Part shown: piece by piece, positions 24,332 to 34,740 of the stretch | Position numbering within the stretch: position 1 is the stretch's first letter | How the letters are laid out: each line of letters starts with the position of its first letter | DNA from: Paraburkholderia silviterrae | Lineage (GTDB): Bacteria > Pseudomonadota > Gammaproteobacteria > Burkholderiales > Burkholderiaceae | NCBI RefSeq assembly: GCF_004353915.1 | Contig: NZ_SMRP01000010.1 | Span: 106,417-170,416 of the forward strand | DNA length: 64,000 nucleotides | Direction of reading: 5' to 3' | Translations under genes and position numbers: made by a program | Notes under the pieces: generated by a model | What the model saw: the letters and a program-made list of their open reading frames with translations, nothing else | The model's database searches: none | Told to the model about the DNA's origin: nothing

Positions 24332-25813
24332 ATGACATTCGAATATTCCCTGACTCATCCTTTGCTCAGCGAAAACGTTCCCCGCTGGGACGCCGAACAT
24401 GATGTCGTCATCGTTGGCTTCGGGGCCGCAGGCGCGAGTGCGGCGATCGAGGCCGTGCAGGCCGGCGCCGATACGCTCGTGATCGAGCGCGCGTCGGGCT
24501 ACGGTGGGACGAGCGCGCTCTCGGGCGGCGAAATCTATCTGGGCGGAAGCGGGGGCACGCCCGCGCAGCGGCAGGCCGGGTTCACCGATTCCACGGAGGA
24601 CCTGTACCGCTATCTGATGATGGCGGGAGGGCGCGATGCCGACGAAGCCAGGGTGCGGTTGTATGCCGAAGAGAGTCTCGCGCATCACGACTGGCTGGTT
24701 GCACAGGGGGTGAAGTACAAGAACACGTTTCTGCCCGAGCGAATGGTGGAGCCCGTCACCGACGATTGCCTGATCTGGTCGGGCAGCGAAGAGGCCTGGC
24801 CGTTCAGCGCCCAGGCGAAACCTTGCCCGCGCGGCCACACGCCGCAATGGACCGGTTGGGGCGGCGGGCAACTGCTGATGAAGGTGCTTGGCGAGCGTGC
24901 GCTGGCGTTGGGAGCGGCCGTGCGTTACGACACGCGCGTCCTTGCCCTGATCGTCGATGCCGAGGGTGCGGTGTGCGGCACCGTCGTCAGGTCGGCGGGG
25001 CAGACGGCTTACATTCGCGCGCGACAAGCCGTGATTCTTTGCGCGGGCGGTTTCGCGATGAATCGCGACATGGTTCGGCGGCACGCGCCGCAGTTGTTGC
25101 GCTCGGGCGAGCCGATCGGCAGTCCGGGGGACGACGGCTCCGGCATCTTGATGGGGATGAGCGTCGGCGGGGCGGCGATCCACATGAACGAGGCTTTCGT
25201 GACCCTGCCGTTCTACGGACCGGAGTCGCTCATCAAGGGCATCTTTGTGAATGAGCGCGGCCAGCGTTTCATCAATGAGGACTGCTACCATGGACGCGTG
25301 GGCTATCACGCTCTGCAGCAGCTTGGCGACCGGATCTTTTTGCTTGTCGATCAGGCAACGTATCAGGAGCCGGCTGAGTTCACACGAATCGGCATCGCCG
25401 CCGCCGGCGAAACCTGGGAAGAAGTCGAGCGCGATCTGAGCTTGCCGGCCGGAACGCTGACCGCCACGGTCGAGACCTACAACCGGCATGCGCGCAACGG
25501 CGTCGATCCGCTCTTCAACAAGGCGGCGCAGTGGCTGAAGCCGCTCGACGAGCCGCCGTTCGTCGCACTCGATTGCCGGGTCGACTACGCCTTTTATTCG
25601 CATTTCACACTTGGCGGTCTCGACACGCTGCCAACCGGCCAGGTGCTCACCGAGCAACGCGAGCCGGTCCCTCGGCTGTTCGCTGCGGGACGGACCGCAT
25701 GCGGGCTGCCGCGCTGGGGAGGCGGGTACAGTTCCGGCCTGTCTCTGGCCGATTCGACGTTTTTTGGGCGCCAGGCCGGGCGGCATGCGGCCGCTTCGGC
25801 AAGGCGTGGATGA
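24332..25813 (+). CDS. KstD-like FAD-dependent dehydrogenase (fumarate reductase/ketosteroid dehydrogenase fold)
   Basis: A 493-residue FAD_binding_2 flavoprotein. The N-terminal FAD motif is VVIVGFGAAGASAAIEAVQA, with ERASGYGGTSALSGGEIYLG after it; a C-terminal FAD segment reads LFAAGRTACGLPRWGGGYSS. This arrangement is shared by 3-ketosteroid dehydrogenases and related steroid flavoproteins as well as by fumarate-reductase-like proteins. KstD desaturates ring A of 3-ketosteroids. The exact substrate cannot be fixed. No good ribosome-binding site precedes the ATG, and a terminator lies just upstream, so expression is puzzling. It converges on an SDR gene. Confidence 0.8.
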   Translation: MTFEYSLTHPLLSENVPRWDAEHDVVIVGFGAAGASAAIEAVQAGADTLVIERASGYGGTSALSGGEIYLGGSGGTPAQRQAGFTDSTEDLYRYLMMAGGRDADEARVRLYAEESLAHHDWLVAQGVKYKNTFLPERMVEPVTDDCLIWSGSEEAWPFSAQAKPCPRGHTPQWTGWGGGQLLMKVLGERALALGAAVRYDTRVLALIVDAEGAVCGTVVRSAGQTAYIRARQAVILCAGGFAMNRDMVRRHAPQLLRSGEPIGSPGDDGSGILMGMSVGGAAIHMNEAFVTLPFYGPESLIKGIFVNERGQRFINEDCYHGRVGYHALQQLGDRIFLLVDQATYQEPAEFTRIGIAAAGETWEEVERDLSLPAGTLTATVETYNRHARNGVDPLFNKAAQWLKPLDEPPFVALDCRVDYAFYSHFTLGGLDTLPTGQVLTEQREPVPRLFAAGRTACGLPRWGGGYSSGLSLADSTFFGRQAGRHAAASARRG

Positions 25814-25823
25814 GATGGAATGT

Positions 25824-25847
25824 GCATCGCTGCGGCAGCAGCGATGC
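25824..25847. terminator. Hairpin between convergent genes
   Basis: A perfect 10-bp stem GCATCGCTGC/GCAGCGATGC with a GGCA loop sits between the FAD dehydrogenase stop (25813) and the convergent SDR stop (25889). It probably ends transcription in both directions; T tracts are poor. Confidence 0.6.
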
Positions 25848-25888
25848 CGTATTGCACGCTCGACGAAGTGTCGGGCGTGCGCGCCGGA

Positions 25889-26692
25889 TCAGCGCTGAGA
25901 GGGAATGTTGCCGCCGTCGACGACGATTTCCGTACCCGTGATGTAACTGGCTTCGTTCGAGAGCAGGAAGCGGACCACGCGGCCAACTTCGGCGGGCTCC
26001 CCGAGACGGCCCAGCATGATGCGGCGCTCGAACGCGCCCGAGGGTAGGGTGTCGACAACCGGTTGAATCATCGGCGTGAGGATCTGGCCCGGCGAGACCG
26101 AGTTGACCCGGATTCCATCGTTGCCCAGGCTGTCCGCGAGCGAGCGCACGAGCGACAGGACGCCGCCTTTCGAGGCGGAATACGAGGGGATTAGCCCGTT
26201 GCCGAGCGTGGCGTTGATGGAGGCGATGGCCACGACTGCCGAGCCTGGGTTGGCGCGAAAATCGGGGAGCATCGCCTGAACGAGCAGGGCCAGCGCGCGC
26301 AGATTGATGTTGAGCACGGCGTCCCAGCGCTCGACGCTGAGTCCATCGATCCCGCTCTGGTCGACTACGCCCGCCGCGTGAACCAGGCCGCCGAGCGCTG
26401 GAAGCACCGCACGCGTTTGCGCAAGCGCCGGTTCCAGCGCGCTCGCGTCGCGCAGATCCACACCGTGGCCGTATGTGGCGACGCCGTAACGTTCAGCGAG
26501 TTGGGCCGCGACGGCTTGCGCCTTGTCGCTTTGAATATCCCAGATGGCGACCGGGCGGCCGACGGAGGCAAGCGCCGCTGCCGACGCCTGCCCGATGCCG
26601 GAGGCGCCGCCCGTCACCACGACGGCGGTGGCCGGCAGGTTGAGCGATACGCGGGGGGAGTCTGACTGCGATGAGGAAAGGTGAGTCGTCAT
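25889..26692 (-). CDS. SDR-family oxidoreductase, last gene of the KshA operon
   Basis: A 267-residue classical SDR with TGGASGIG for cofactor binding, Ser in the IASINA strand, YSASK active site and a C-terminal ASYITGTEIVVDGGNIPSQ. I start it at 26692 (MTTHLSSSQ); the ORF extends to 26749 but overlaps nothing useful and has no better ribosome-binding site. It lies 61 bases after the acyl-CoA ligase and ends the minus-strand operon that starts with the KshA-like oxygenase. A role as hydroxyacyl-CoA or hydroxysteroid dehydrogenase is possible. Confidence 0.87.
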   Translation of the reverse strand: MTTHLSSSQSDSPRVSLNLPATAVVVTGGASGIGQASAAALASVGRPVAIWDIQSDKAQAVAAQLAERYGVATYGHGVDLRDASALEPALAQTRAVLPALGGLVHAAGVVDQSGIDGLSVERWDAVLNINLRALALLVQAMLPDFRANPGSAVVAIASINATLGNGLIPSYSASKGGVLSLVRSLADSLGNDGIRVNSVSPGQILTPMIQPVVDTLPSGAFERRIMLGRLGEPAEVGRVVRFLLSNEASYITGTEIVVDGGNIPSQR

Positions 26693-26753
26693 GGAGGGTC
26701 TCGATGGGTTGTCGAGCCGCCTCATCCCCAGCGGACGAGGCGGCTGCACTTCT

Positions 26754-28360
<1,607 letters not shown>

Positions 28361-28364
<4 letters not shown>

Positions 28365-29464
28365 GGGTGGGTCCTTTCTGCAGCAATGCCTGGGGCGACT
28401 CCAGAAAGAGGCGGGTAGTCCGTATAACCGTGCGCTCCCGTCGTATAGAGCGATGTGCGGTCGAATCCTGCGAGCGGCGCGTGTTCCTTAAGGCGCATCA
28501 CGAGATCAGGATTACCGATGAAGTGCCGCGCGAACGACACTGCATCCCCAATGCCGGCGGCGACGGCTTGCGCCGCACTTTGTCCGTCGAAGCCGTCGTT
28601 GACGATCAGCGGGCCGCGAAAATGACGGCGCGCCAGCGCAAAGGCGTCCAGTGCGGGATCGGGAGAGCGGCTCACGTGCAGATACGCGAGGCCCATTGGC
28701 GACACGGCGTCGAGCAACGCGCCGTAGGTGGCGGCCGGATCGTTGTCTTGCATGTCGTTGTAGGGGTTGCCGGGGCAGATGCGCAAGCCGACCCGCCCAG
28801 CACCGATTGCATCGGCGATGGCTTCGAGCGTCTCGACCGGGAAGCGAATGCGTCCTTGTAGCGTCCGGCCATAATCGTCGGTGCGCCGGTTCGAGCATGC
28901 GAGCAGGAACTGCATCGGCAGATAGCCGCTGCTGCAATGCAGTTCGACGCCGTCGAAGCCGGCGGCCATTGCATTGAGCGCACCGCGACGATACTCGTTG
29001 ATCACGCTGACGATTTCGGAGCCGGTGAGCGCGCGCGGCACGTCCATCTCGACGGCGCCATGCGAGTCGGAATAAAGCGTTCCCCGTGCGCGAATCGCCG
29101 ATGGCGCGACAGTTTGCGCATCGGGTGCCTTGTTGTGGCGCGTCGCAACCCGCCCGACATGCATTAGCTGGAGAACGATCTTGGCGCCGCGTTCGTGCAC
29201 TGCGTCGGTCACGCGGCGCCACGCGCCGATCTGGGCATTGGTGACGATACCCGGGGTGCGGCAGTAGCCCTTGCCGTGACGGCTCGGGTAGGTGCCCTCG
29301 GCAATGATCAGCCCCGCACTCGCGCGCTGCGCGTAATAGGCGACGTGCAAGTCGTCCGGCGCATCGTTTTCGTTCGCACGGCTACGCGTCATCGGCGCCA
29401 TCACGACACGGTTGGCGAGCGCGAGCTCGCCAAGCTGTACGGGCTCAAACAGATTTGCTGTCAT
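28361..29464 (-). CDS. NADH:flavin oxidoreductase / alkene reductase (old yellow enzyme, NemA-type)
   Basis: A 367-residue FMN TIM-barrel enzyme close to NemA and xenobiotic ene-reductases: LANRVVMAPMTRSRA at the N-terminus, LQLMHVGRVATRHNKAPDAQ, and SSGYLPMQFLLACSNRRTDD, where the usual HGANGYL is HCSSGYL. The family reduces activated C=C bonds with NAD(P)H. The stop overlaps the ligase ATG (ATGA). It follows the SnoaL-like gene by 21 bases in the KshA operon. The change around the catalytic HGAN motif may alter ligand binding. Together with the second family member at 9445 it suggests ring or side-chain alkene reduction. Confidence 0.88.
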
Positions 29465-29485
29465 GCTGGGTATTCCGTGCTGTCT

Positions 29486-30112
29486 TCAACGCGTGCGGAT
29501 CTTTGGCACGGGCGAGCCGCGCCGCATGCTCTCCAGAAATGCCCCGAGCGGTGCGGGGGCGGCGACATCCGGCAGCTCGCCGGTGGGCTTGTTGTTCCAG
29601 AACGCCTTCCATGAAGGCCAGAGATCGTGCCACGAGCCGTCGTAGAGTTCGCGGCCCGGCCAGCGCATCTTCTTGTCTCCGATCGGCGGCTTGTTCAGGT
29701 CGCTCGCGTACAGATAGCACGGCAAGCGGCGCCTGAAATACCAGCGGCCGTCGATGCGTTCGTAGTCGTCCCAGTAGAGCATCTGCATGATGACCCACTC
29801 GGGGCCGGTCTCATGCTCGTTCTTCGAATAGACCACGCCGCTCGCGTGGTCTGCATCCTTGAACTCGATGATGTGCCCGCCGATGTGATGCGACGTCACG
29901 GTGAACTGCTTACGCAACGTGTCGTCGATCCATTGCTTCAAATGGGCGCGTCCGACCCGCTCCTTGCCAACCACGACGTCTTCCGGGAAGAGGCTCGTCC
30001 ATGCGTCGAGGTCGCGCATGTCGAGCGCCAACGCGTATTTGGCGGGCAACATGCGGATCTCTTCGATCGATTCGAGGCGGTCGATCCGCTCGAGCAGTGA
30101 TGAATCATGCAT
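29486..30112 (-). CDS. SnoaL-like (NTF2 superfamily) protein
   Basis: A 208-residue protein with a SnoaL_4-type cone fold: an N-terminal helix region (IDRLESIEEIRMLPAKYALA), a DMRDLDAWTSLFPEDVVV strand typical of this group and a WDDYERIDGRWYFRRRLPCY strand near residue 130. Members include dehydratases, isomerases and non-enzymatic partners of oxygenases. The ~60-residue C-terminal tail is longer than in minimal SnoaL proteins. An AAAGGA box lies 11 bases before the ATG. It lies between SDR and ene-reductase genes in the KshA operon; a hydratase or isomerase role is possible but unproven. Confidence 0.8.
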   Translation of the reverse strand: MHDSSLLERIDRLESIEEIRMLPAKYALALDMRDLDAWTSLFPEDVVVGKERVGRAHLKQWIDDTLRKQFTVTSHHIGGHIIEFKDADHASGVVYSKNEHETGPEWVIMQMLYWDDYERIDGRWYFRRRLPCYLYASDLNKPPIGDKKMRWPGRELYDGSWHDLWPSWKAFWNNKPTGELPDVAAPAPLGAFLESMRRGSPVPKIRTR

Positions 30113-30145
30113 TTTCGCGCAGGTCCTTTAAGCTGGCCGCACCGC

Positions 30146-30964
30146 TCACGAGGCGGTATCACGCCGTTCGGCAGAGGTGTCGGAGACGTAGTCGGTTGCG
30201 CCCACGTCGAGCCGGCAGGTCTTGCCGCCGTCGACGACAAGGCTCTGTCCGGTGATATACGAGGCTTCGCCGGAGGCGAGGAACAGGATGGCATTGGCGA
30301 CTTCGAGCGGCTCGCCGATGCGCATCATCGGCACCGAGCGAGCCGTGCCCTCGGCGGTTTGCGCGTCGCTCAGCGCTTCGCGCGTGCCTTCGCTCCAGAC
30401 CACGCCGGGAATCACGACATTGACCCGGACATTGTGGGGCGCGCCTTCGAGTGCCACCGCGCGGCTGAAGTTGAGCACGGCGGCTTTGGCGGCGCCGTAG
30501 GCCGACAAGCCCGGACTCCCCAGCAGGCCCGCGACCGAACCGAGATTGACGATCGCGCCGCCGCCGCGCTGCTTCATCACGCGCAACGCCGCCCGGGTGC
30601 CGAAGAACGCCACGTCGAGGCTGCCGCGCAGGCACTGGTGCCACGCGTCGGTGCTGACCTGATCCAGCATGCCCCATGTGTAGTTCACGGCGTTGTTGAC
30701 CATGATGTCGAGTCCGCCGAAGCGTTCGACCGTGGCACTTACCGCTCGCTCGACCGATTGCTCGTCGGTGACGTCGGCCTGAATCCAGTCCGCGTTGCCG
30801 CCCTGCGCCACGATCTCGGCCACGACCCGTTCGAGTGGCTCGCGGCGCCGGCCGCAAATCATCACGCTCGCACCCTCCGCAGCGAAGCGCCTTGCGGTGG
30901 CCTCGCCAATGCCGGTTCCCGCGCCGCTGACCCACGCGATCTTTCCCTGCAAACGTCCGTTCAT
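30146..30964 (-). CDS. SDR-family oxidoreductase, second gene of the KshA operon
   Basis: A 272-residue classical SDR: SGAGTGIGEATARRFAAEGA cofactor motif, a NNAVN strand replacing the common NNAG, Ser in LGSVAG, active site YGAAK and a C-terminal ASYITGQSLVVDGGKT. The last ~20 residues (VGATDYVSDTSAERRDTAS) extend beyond the usual end. AGGAG lies 7 bases before the ATG. It follows the KshA-like gene by 22 bases. The pathway step is unknown; oxidation of a ring hydroxyl is plausible. Confidence 0.88.
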   Translation of the reverse strand: MNGRLQGKIAWVSGAGTGIGEATARRFAAEGASVMICGRRREPLERVVAEIVAQGGNADWIQADVTDEQSVERAVSATVERFGGLDIMVNNAVNYTWGMLDQVSTDAWHQCLRGSLDVAFFGTRAALRVMKQRGGGAIVNLGSVAGLLGSPGLSAYGAAKAAVLNFSRAVALEGAPHNVRVNVVIPGVVWSEGTREALSDAQTAEGTARSVPMMRIGEPLEVANAILFLASGEASYITGQSLVVDGGKTCRLDVGATDYVSDTSAERRDTAS

Positions 30965-30986
30965 TTTCGTCTCCTGAATGTCGTGA

Positions 30987-32075
30987 TCAAATCTCGTGCA
31001 ACTCGCTGAGGGCTAGTGCTGGCACTTCGGTCAGCGTTTGCCATTCACCGTCCTTGCACTGGAAGACCTTCTTCTCATGCAAATTGCGAGGGAGGTCTGC
31101 TACGTCCGTGTAGAACTGCCGATACCATTCGCGAAGCTGATAGATCGGGCCGTCGCCTTCGCATAGGACCGGGCGCTCGACGCGCGTCTTGTTGTGCCAG
31201 ATCTCGACATCCTGGAAGAAGGACTTGTGGGCCTGCTCCACGTAGGCATTGGCGATCTCGCGGTTCTGGTCGTCGGACAGGCCGGGAATCTTCTTGATCA
31301 TCACGCCGTAGCGCAGTTCGAAGCTGTGCTGGTTGATCGGCACATGACAGTTGAGCAATATGCTGTGCAGCGGATTCCCATCCACTTCGGCGCTCATGTG
31401 CGTGATGTGATAGGCCGGTCCGAAGTAGGCACTGTCCGCGATCAGCGTGCTGCCCAGAAGCTCGCTCTGCGCACCATGAAACATCTGGTGGCCGACGTGG
31501 CCGACGAACGTGTTGCAGAAGTAGCTGGCGGGAGAGCCGTGCACGGGGCCGAAATGCGCTGCATCAGCGAGGTTGTCGACGAGTTCGCGGCAGTGCGTCT
31601 GGATGGTCATCTTGCGGATGGACCACGGCATCCATTCGTCCGAGAAGCAGGCGTGGATGCGGGGGATCGCAACTTCAGGAGCGGGCGGTGCGCCTTCCGG
31701 ATCGTGCCAGACGAACAGAAGGTTGTTTTGTTCGCAGCTGTGCCACGCTTTGACGCGCGCTTTCGCCGGAACGCGCTTGCAATAGGGAATGCTGTTGCAT
31801 GCGCCGTCGCCGCCCCAGCTCCAATGGTGGAACGGACACACAACCGAGTTGCCTTGCACCGTGCCCGAGGCCAGATCTCCCCCCATGTGCGGACACCACG
31901 CATCGAGGACGCGGATGTGACCGTCGTCGCCGGCAAAAGCGACGAGACGCTGGCCGAAGATATCGAGACCGTGAGGCTTGCCGTCCTTGTATTCAGACGC
32001 CAGTCCGAGGCAATGCCAGCCTCGGGCGTAACGATCCGCAGTTGCAGTCTCTCCGTTTGAGCGAGGCAGTGCCAT
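30987..32075 (-). CDS. kshA: Rieske oxygenase, KshA-like 3-ketosteroid 9-alpha-hydroxylase component
   Basis: A 362-residue oxygenase with a Rieske [2Fe-2S] centre (Cys61, His63, Cys80, His83 in CPHMGG and CPFHHW) and a mononuclear iron site (DAAHFGPVHG: Asp171, His174, His179). The order ARGWHCLGLASEYKDGKPH and IWHNKTRVERPVLCEGDGPI is very close to KshA of actinobacteria, which opens ring B by 9-alpha hydroxylation. A GAGGG box supports the start. It needs a reductase (KshB); only a fragment of a KshB-type reductase is present in the window. It is first in a six-gene operon. Steroid-like substrate is inferred from homology. Confidence 0.85.
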   Translation of the reverse strand: MALPRSNGETATADRYARGWHCLGLASEYKDGKPHGLDIFGQRLVAFAGDDGHIRVLDAWCPHMGGDLASGTVQGNSVVCPFHHWSWGGDGACNSIPYCKRVPAKARVKAWHSCEQNNLLFVWHDPEGAPPAPEVAIPRIHACFSDEWMPWSIRKMTIQTHCRELVDNLADAAHFGPVHGSPASYFCNTFVGHVGHQMFHGAQSELLGSTLIADSAYFGPAYHITHMSAEVDGNPLHSILLNCHVPINQHSFELRYGVMIKKIPGLSDDQNREIANAYVEQAHKSFFQDVEIWHNKTRVERPVLCEGDGPIYQLREWYRQFYTDVADLPRNLHEKKVFQCKDGEWQTLTEVPALALSELHEI

Positions 32076-32314
32076 GATGTCCCTCTTTTGTGATTATGGG
32101 TGTGGTCATATTGTGGCCAGCCGCCGCGGCGGCAACATAACCCATACGGATGAGGTCTGAGCACTTCTGGCGCAGCCGTGGTGAAGTTGAATGGGGATGA
32201 ATTGGGGCTGGCGCTGTCGACGAGGTTGATTTGCACTCCATACTGACGTGGGTGAATTCACTACGCAATGCAAGCACTTCGCCATACAAGCGCGGAGCGA
32301 ACCCACCGAAACAG
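32076..32314 (-). promoter_or_regulatory. Promoter region of the KshA operon with a GC palindrome
   Basis: The 239-base gap upstream of the KshA-like gene carries a perfect 14-bp palindrome, GCCGCCGCGGCGGC, at 32120-32133, about 45-58 bases upstream of the start codon. This is a good position for an operator. It differs from the ATTAGGGAA box found near the LuxR gene, so another regulator may act here. No coding sequence is supported in the gap. Confidence 0.4.
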
Positions 32315-33913
32315 TTACGCGCCCTTTGTGATCATCTCGGCGGCTTTTTCCGCGATCATGATGATGGAAGCACTCGGGTCCCCGGTAGAAATTCTGGGCA
32401 TGACGGATCCGTCAACCACCCTCAACCCCTCGGTGCCATGGACTTGCAACCGGTCATTCACCACCGCTAGTTCGTCATTGCCCATTCTGCAAGTGCCGAC
32501 CGCCTCATAATTGGGATTGACTGTCGCCCGGAAATAGTCGTCTAACCGGGAGTCGCCCACGCAATCTGCACCTGGCGTCACCTCGCGCCCACGGAAAACG
32601 TCATAGGCTCGCTGACCGAATATGTCCCGCACAATTTTGACACCCCGCCTGAGCGCTTCGCGGTCACGTTCGTGTGCCAGATAATTCACATTGATGAGCG
32701 GCGAGGCCGTCGGATCCGCTGAACGCAGCTTCAACTCTCCGCGGCTTTCCGGCCGAGTCAGGATAATCAGGTTGGAGACACCGTGCTCAGGCACGAAGCC
32801 GGTCAGGCTCGGCATGATGGGTATCAGGTAGAACTTGAGATCCAGTTCAGAATGACCTGCGGCACCAGACCGTAGATAAGCGATGGCGTCTGTACTGTTT
32901 CCCGCCGCGGGTCCAGATCGCTTGAGCAGATAACTCAGCCCGGCCTGCATCATGGCCCGGCGGTTCGAGACATACTTGTAATCGGTCACAGGCTGTGGGC
33001 AGGTGAGCTGAACCTGAGTGCCGACGTGGTCATGCAAATTCTGCCCCACACCTTTGAGGTCGAGCATGGGTTTTATACCTGTCGATTTCAAATGATCCGC
33101 GTCGCCAATTCCCGACAACATCAACAACTGCGCCGACTGGAAAACGCCACCACTCGAAATGACCTCCATCGTGGCGTAAGCGCGCTTGACTTTGCCGCCC
33201 TGAAGATATTCGACTCCGATGGCACGCATGCCCTGAAACAGCAGCCTGGTCACATGCGCGTTTGTCTCGACTTTTAGATTCTTGCGACGACGGGCGGGTC
33301 GCAAGTACGCGACTGCAGAACTGATTCTGCGCCCATTTAGAATGGTCCGATCCGACGGACCGAAGCCCTCCGGCTTGGCGCCATTGTGATCGTCACTGTA
33401 CGGGAACCCCGCCTGTTGAGCGGCTTCCAGCCAGGCCAATGACGCGGGGTTGTCAATACGCGCCTGCGTCACACTGAGCGGACCGCTGCCGCCGTGAAAA
33501 TCGCTCTCACCGTGCTCATTGCCTTCGGCGCGCTTGAAGTAGGGCAGCACATCCGCATAAGACCAGCCGGCGTTCCCGAGACGTGCCCACCCATCGAAGA
33601 TTTCCGGAGCGCCGCGGCTGTAGCACATACCGTTGATCGAGCTGCTTCCACCAATGACTTTTCCGCGCACATCATGCAGCACGCGATTGTTCAAATGCTG
33701 TTGCGGAGCAGTTTCATAGTGCCAACTGAACAAGCCACCCTGCAACATCGCAAGGAATCCCCCTGGGATGTGAATGAGCGGACTCCGGTCACGTCCACCT
33801 GCTTCCAGAAGCAGGACCTTGCGATGCGGATCGGTCGAGAGCCGGTTAGCGAGCACGCAGCCCGCCGATCCTGCGCCCACGACAACATAGTCGTAGCCAG
33901 CATGATTGGTCAT
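32315..33913 (-). CDS. GMC-family FAD oxidoreductase-like protein with altered active site
   Basis: A 532-residue glucose-methanol-choline family flavoprotein. The FAD motif is YVVVGAGSAGCVLANRLS, and GKVIGGSSSINGMCYSRGAP is the GMC signature near residue 90. The C-terminal block is recognisable, but the usual YHPxGTCRMG reads NYEAVGTCRMG and the usual GNxNA reads GDPSA. So the catalytic His is Glu and the catalytic Asn is Ser. Classic alcohol oxidation may be lost or changed. The gene is visibly less GC-rich than its neighbours, with different codon use, suggesting transfer. It lies downstream of no obvious operon partner. Confidence 0.85.
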   Translation of the reverse strand: MTNHAGYDYVVVGAGSAGCVLANRLSTDPHRKVLLLEAGGRDRSPLIHIPGGFLAMLQGGLFSWHYETAPQQHLNNRVLHDVRGKVIGGSSSINGMCYSRGAPEIFDGWARLGNAGWSYADVLPYFKRAEGNEHGESDFHGGSGPLSVTQARIDNPASLAWLEAAQQAGFPYSDDHNGAKPEGFGPSDRTILNGRRISSAVAYLRPARRRKNLKVETNAHVTRLLFQGMRAIGVEYLQGGKVKRAYATMEVISSGGVFQSAQLLMLSGIGDADHLKSTGIKPMLDLKGVGQNLHDHVGTQVQLTCPQPVTDYKYVSNRRAMMQAGLSYLLKRSGPAAGNSTDAIAYLRSGAAGHSELDLKFYLIPIMPSLTGFVPEHGVSNLIILTRPESRGELKLRSADPTASPLINVNYLAHERDREALRRGVKIVRDIFGQRAYDVFRGREVTPGADCVGDSRLDDYFRATVNPNYEAVGTCRMGNDELAVVNDRLQVHGTEGLRVVDGSVMPRISTGDPSASIIMIAEKAAEMITKGA

Positions 33914-34740
33914 AAGTGATCTTTACCCTCTTGTCGGTCGTCGGGAGTGCACCAATGGCGGCACCGTTCTGTGTGGAATCGCCGCTAATGCGACGTGTGT
34001 AGTGATAACGACAATGCTATGAGCAGGCGACCGCGATGTCAACCCGGGCAGTTCTTGCAGCAGCCACGAAAGGCCGAATAATGTTTGGCCGTCGTGCCCA
34101 GGCCGCAGCAAAGCGACGACCGCATGACCGTGTGTCTTGACTCGCGCAGGCACACGCGAACCGGCTTGCGGACAAGACGTTGCTGCTTGGAGAGTCAGCA
34201 CATGCGCGCCGTCACCTGCAACGCTTGCCGCGCGGCGAGGTAGGAAAGGGCGCTGGGGGTTATGGTCCGTTGGGGGATCACGTTGCCGCCATGATGCAGG
34301 TCTACGTGGCCGACCGCATTGACCATGCGGCCGTATTGCTGGCGAACCGACTTGATGTACTCGAGCGCAGCAGACCGGGGCGTGCGTCTTAAGGACGTTT
34401 GAGCTTAATTATCTGGCGGTTTTATGCAAGCAATGCCATCCGTGGCGAATCTTGCAATCAACATATGAAAGCGCCGCAGGTTCTGGCGCTGAGCCTCGAA
34501 CACAAGAGATAATAGCCTGATTTTTAACGCATAAATAAAGTGCATTTTCGGGATATTGAGGAAAATATTTAATTTCCCTTTCTATTTTTTTAATCTATTG
34601 GCTCGGCATGTAGGGATATTTTTCGGGTCTATTGCGGAAATTCTCGGGTCTATTGTGCAGGGACACGATGGCTTCATTCTCGAGCCCTGCACCTTAGCGC
34701 CAACAGTGGCGCGATCGACAATATCCGGCAACATCGCGCC
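33914..34740. other. 827-base region without a convincing gene, partly AT-rich
   Basis: The left half (33914-34400) has short open frames with no recognisable family; one at 34180-34392 reads DHVAAMMQVYVADRIDHAAV but could not be assigned and lacks a clear ribosome-binding site. The right half (about 34400-34740) is markedly AT-rich for this genome and probably holds the promoter of the frameshifted regulator at 34741, including a 12-bp direct repeat described separately. No insertion-sequence ends were found. Confidence 0.5.
34623..34655 (+). promoter_or_regulatory. Direct repeat with 21-bp period, AraC-type operator candidate
   Basis: TCGGGTCTATTG occurs perfectly at 34623-34634 and again at 34644-34655, a period of 21 bases or two helical turns, 86-118 bases upstream of a GlxA/AraC-family regulator. 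Paired direct half-sites at this spacing are the usual target of AraC-family proteins, so autoregulation is likely. Confidence 0.55.

Noticed and set aside
23138..25786. 882-codon open frame on the minus strand opposite etfA and the FAD dehydrogenase
   Set aside because: It spans two genes and the terminator between them, shows no domain, and is explained by codon bias of the opposite strand.
34180..34392. 71-codon open frame in the intergenic region
   Set aside because: There is no clear ribosome-binding site, no recognised family, and it lies in a stretch with other overlapping short frames.
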